56,225 nucleotides of DNA from Belliella calami (lineage in GTDB: Bacteria; Bacteroidota; Bacteroidia; Cytophagales; Cyclobacteriaceae). Below, in pieces: positions 54,529 through 56,225 of the stretch; the stretch's first letter is position 1, and every line of letters begins with the position of its first letter. Below the pieces are notes generated by a model that worked only from the letters and a program-made list of their open reading frames with translations, did no database searches and was not told the DNA's origin. The DNA lies in contig NZ_JAKZGS010000021.1 of assembly GCF_022549695.1 (NCBI RefSeq), positions 1 through 56,225 on the forward strand. Reading direction: 5' to 3'. The position numbers and the translations under genes were made by a program.

Positions 54529-55748
54529 ATATGTTGAAATTAAGTTGGAAATATTTGATCGCTAAGCCTTTGAACACGGGTTTGAATATACTTTTGTTGG
54601 CGCTTGGATTATCTATTATTACTGTTCTGATTTTGATCCAAGATCAGTTTGAGAATAAGATGACAAAAGATGCAGAAGGCATAGACTTGGTAGTGGGTGC
54701 AAAAGGGAGTCCGCTCCAATTGATTCTTTCAAGTGTTTATCATATTGATTATCCTACAGGAAATATTGATATGAAAGACGCAAAAGCGCTTGAAAAAAAT
54801 AGGCTTGTAAAGAAAATTATCCCGCTGGGAATGGGAGACAATTATCAAGGATACAGGATTGTAGGTACCAATCATGATTATTTGCAGCTTTACGATGCAG
54901 GTTTTGATACTGGAAAAGAATGGATGAAGCCTTTTGAAGTTGCTTTAGGCTTCGAAGTTGCTAAAAAATTGAATCTAAAGGTTGGAGATTCTTTTGTCGG
55001 TTCCCATGGCATAGGAAGTAGTAGCCATGAGCATGATGAACATCCTTATATTGTCACAGGTATTCTTTCCCAAAAAGACAATGTTTTGGATAAGTTGATT
55101 TTGACAAGTATAGAGTCCGTATGGTATTCGCATGACGAAGGTCATGATCATGATAAGTTTGAAGCAGATGTAAGCATCTCCGGCTTTCCGGATACAGAAG
55201 AAGACAGAGAAGTTACTTCCTTGCTTTTGCAGTATAGAAATCCTATCGCTGCTGTCCAGTTGCCAAGATTTATCAACAGCAAAAGTGCTCTTCAAGCAGC
55301 TTCTCCATCATTTGAGATTTCGAGATTATTTGAGCTTCTCGGAGTTGGTGTCAAATTGATTCAAGGTTTGGCAGTAGCGATTATCATTATTGCTGGCTTG
55401 GGTATATTTATAGCCTTGTTCAATTCCCTGAAGGAAAGAAAATATGACCTTGCAGTGATGAGGACTTTAGGAGCTTCAAGTATTCAATTGTTTGTACATA
55501 TCGTCTTGGAAGGAGTGATCCTGACATTGTTGGGAGCTATCCTCGGAATTGTGATTGGCCATGGCTTTTTGGCTGTACTCGTAATGCAGAATGAACAAGG
55601 TGCCATCAGTGGATTGAGTGCGGCAGTATTCTTGCAAGAAGAATTGTGGATAATTGCTTTTGCAGTGATAGTAGGCTTTGTTGCTTCATTGATTCCTGCT
55701 TGGACAGCTTATCAGACCGATATAGCCAAACAGCTTACAAAGTCTTAA
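54525..55748 (+). CDS. FtsX-type ABC permease with a His-rich periplasmic loop
   Basis: 407 residues. One N-terminal helix (about 17-35), a periplasmic domain (about 45-270) and three C-terminal helices with the FtsX core (ALFNSLKERKYDLAVMRTLGAS) and ASLIPAWTAYQTDIAKQL. The periplasmic domain has two His/Asp/Glu clusters (SSSHEHDEHPY, YSHDEGHDHDKFE), which suggest metal binding. Its order with the ATPase and the DUF3299 gene resembles that of ZrgABCDE-type zinc uptake genes as I recall them. The function is inferred. Confidence 0.88.
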   Translation: MNMLKLSWKYLIAKPLNTGLNILLLALGLSIITVLILIQDQFENKMTKDAEGIDLVVGAKGSPLQLILSSVYHIDYPTGNIDMKDAKALEKNRLVKKIIPLGMGDNYQGYRIVGTNHDYLQLYDAGFDTGKEWMKPFEVALGFEVAKKLNLKVGDSFVGSHGIGSSSHEHDEHPYIVTGILSQKDNVLDKLILTSIESVWYSHDEGHDHDKFEADVSISGFPDTEEDREVTSLLLQYRNPIAAVQLPRFINSKSALQAASPSFEISRLFELLGVGVKLIQGLAVAIIIIAGLGIFIALFNSLKERKYDLAVMRTLGASSIQLFVHIVLEGVILTLLGAILGIVIGHGFLAVLVMQNEQGAISGLSAAVFLQEELWIIAFAVIVGFVASLIPAWTAYQTDIAKQLTKS

Positions 55749-55759
55749 ACAAAATAGTG

Positions 55760-55767
55760 TAAATTTG
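55760..55767 (+). promoter_or_regulatory. Candidate -7 box before the DUF3299 gene
   Basis: TAAATTTG fits TAnnTTTG, 30 bases before the start, with no clear -33 partner. Confidence 0.25.
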
Positions 55768-55796
55768 TCAACCCAAAGAGAACAACTAGAGATACA

Positions 55797-56225
55797 ATGA
55801 AATTAAAACAGACATTTATAATATTGGCATTGGTGTTCAGCACTTCCATTGCATGGGCACAATCTTCACCCAATGTGTGGAGAGATTTGTCAGAAGTGAC
55901 ATATAAGATTGGAGAAGATGATTTCGGGGAATTGTACATCCCAGTATTCAGTTCCAAGATCAAAGGTATAGAAGGAAAAGTAGTGGAAGCAGACGGTTAC
56001 ATCATTCCTTTTGAGGGGATGTTCAAGCCAGAGCATATCATTCTATCTTCTTTGCCTTTGGCCGAATGCTTTTTCTGTGGATCAGGCGGGCCTGAGACTG
56101 TAATGGAAGTGATGCTGAAAAACCCCATAAAATACACCTCAAAGAGAGTGAAGGTAAGAGGTAAACTGACATTAAATGACAAAGATCCAGAAAAATTAAT
56201 GTACATCCTTGTTGATGCGGAGCTA
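55797..56225 (+). CDS. DUF3299-like secreted protein, cut by the window edge
   Basis: 143 codons from ATG 55797, open to the end of the window, so the C terminus is missing. A signal peptide ends near IAWAQ. The mature part has GYIIPFEGMFKPEHIILSSL and LAECFFCGSGGPETV followed by a strand-rich segment (KVRGKLTL), the pattern of DUF3299, whose conserved Cys pair may bind metal. A TAAATTTG box at 55760-55767 could give it its own promoter, but it lies only 48 bases behind the permease. Likely part of the same transport locus. Confidence 0.75.
   Translation, partial: MKLKQTFIILALVFSTSIAWAQSSPNVWRDLSEVTYKIGEDDFGELYIPVFSSKIKGIEGKVVEADGYIIPFEGMFKPEHIILSSLPLAECFFCGSGGPETVMEVMLKNPIKYTSKRVKVRGKLTLNDKDPEKLMYILVDAEL

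Overview
This 56 kb window is a chromosomal stretch from a Bacteroidetes bacterium, most likely a member of the Cytophagales (family Cyclobacteriaceae or a near relative). The evidence is low-to-moderate GC, promoters of the Bacteroidetes type (TTTG, about 20 bp, TAnnTTTG), many Bacteroidetes-typical families (DUF4293, DUF3108, DUF1684, DUF2795, Reg_prop/Y_Y_Y sensor kinases, LytS/LytTR pairs) and weak Shine-Dalgarno signals. No rRNA, tRNA, intact insertion sequence, prophage or CRISPR array was seen. The level of the taxonomic call is inference.

Layout. 0.1-10.2 kb: a trans-sulfuration PLP enzyme, ispD, queA, a MacB-type permease, recA, a DUF3108 secreted protein, a PhoB/PhoR-like two-component pair, and a coupled HipA-like kinase/DUF3037 pair. 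10.3-10.7 kb: a cluster of intergenic palindromic repeats. 10.8-14.5 kb: an RluA-type pseudouridine synthase and the rplM-rpsI-rpsB-tsf translation cluster. 14.6-15.4 kb: a higA antitoxin next to a truncated higB joined to a broken outer-membrane-protein gene. 15.9-21.8 kb: hemE, a three-gene envelope group (beta-barrel, anchored protein, collagen-like lipoprotein), an MsbA-like exporter and truA. 21.8-28.7 kb: DUF4293, a LiaF-like/LytS/LytTR envelope-sensing group, DUF2795, DUF349 and an EttA-like ABC-F. 28.8-33.0 kb: a Bcr/CflA efflux pump, then two ParE-type toxin-antitoxin modules on either side of an aminotransferase. 33.1-40.9 kb: an S1/P1-PLC-like enzyme, rpsT, radC, DUF1684, pheT, a small coiled-coil protein, zapA and rny.

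41.0-43.4 kb is the most unusual part. The rny terminator is followed by an array of 24-bp hairpin-forming palindromes separated by linkers almost free of G on the + strand. Next come three paralogous small lipoproteins, two of which share a near-identical 414-bp cassette that begins at the lipobox and ends inside another copy of the same palindrome.

43.4-49.1 kb holds an MtfA-like metallopeptidase, an M20 peptidase, a second ABC-F, a small helical protein and sucD. 49.2 kb to the end is a same-strand run of a large periplasmic-propeller sensor kinase, a receiver-kinase fusion, an ABC ATPase, a His-rich-loop FtsX-type permease and a DUF3299 protein cut by the window edge. The last three resemble the core of a ZrgABCDE-like zinc uptake locus, here placed directly behind signalling genes.
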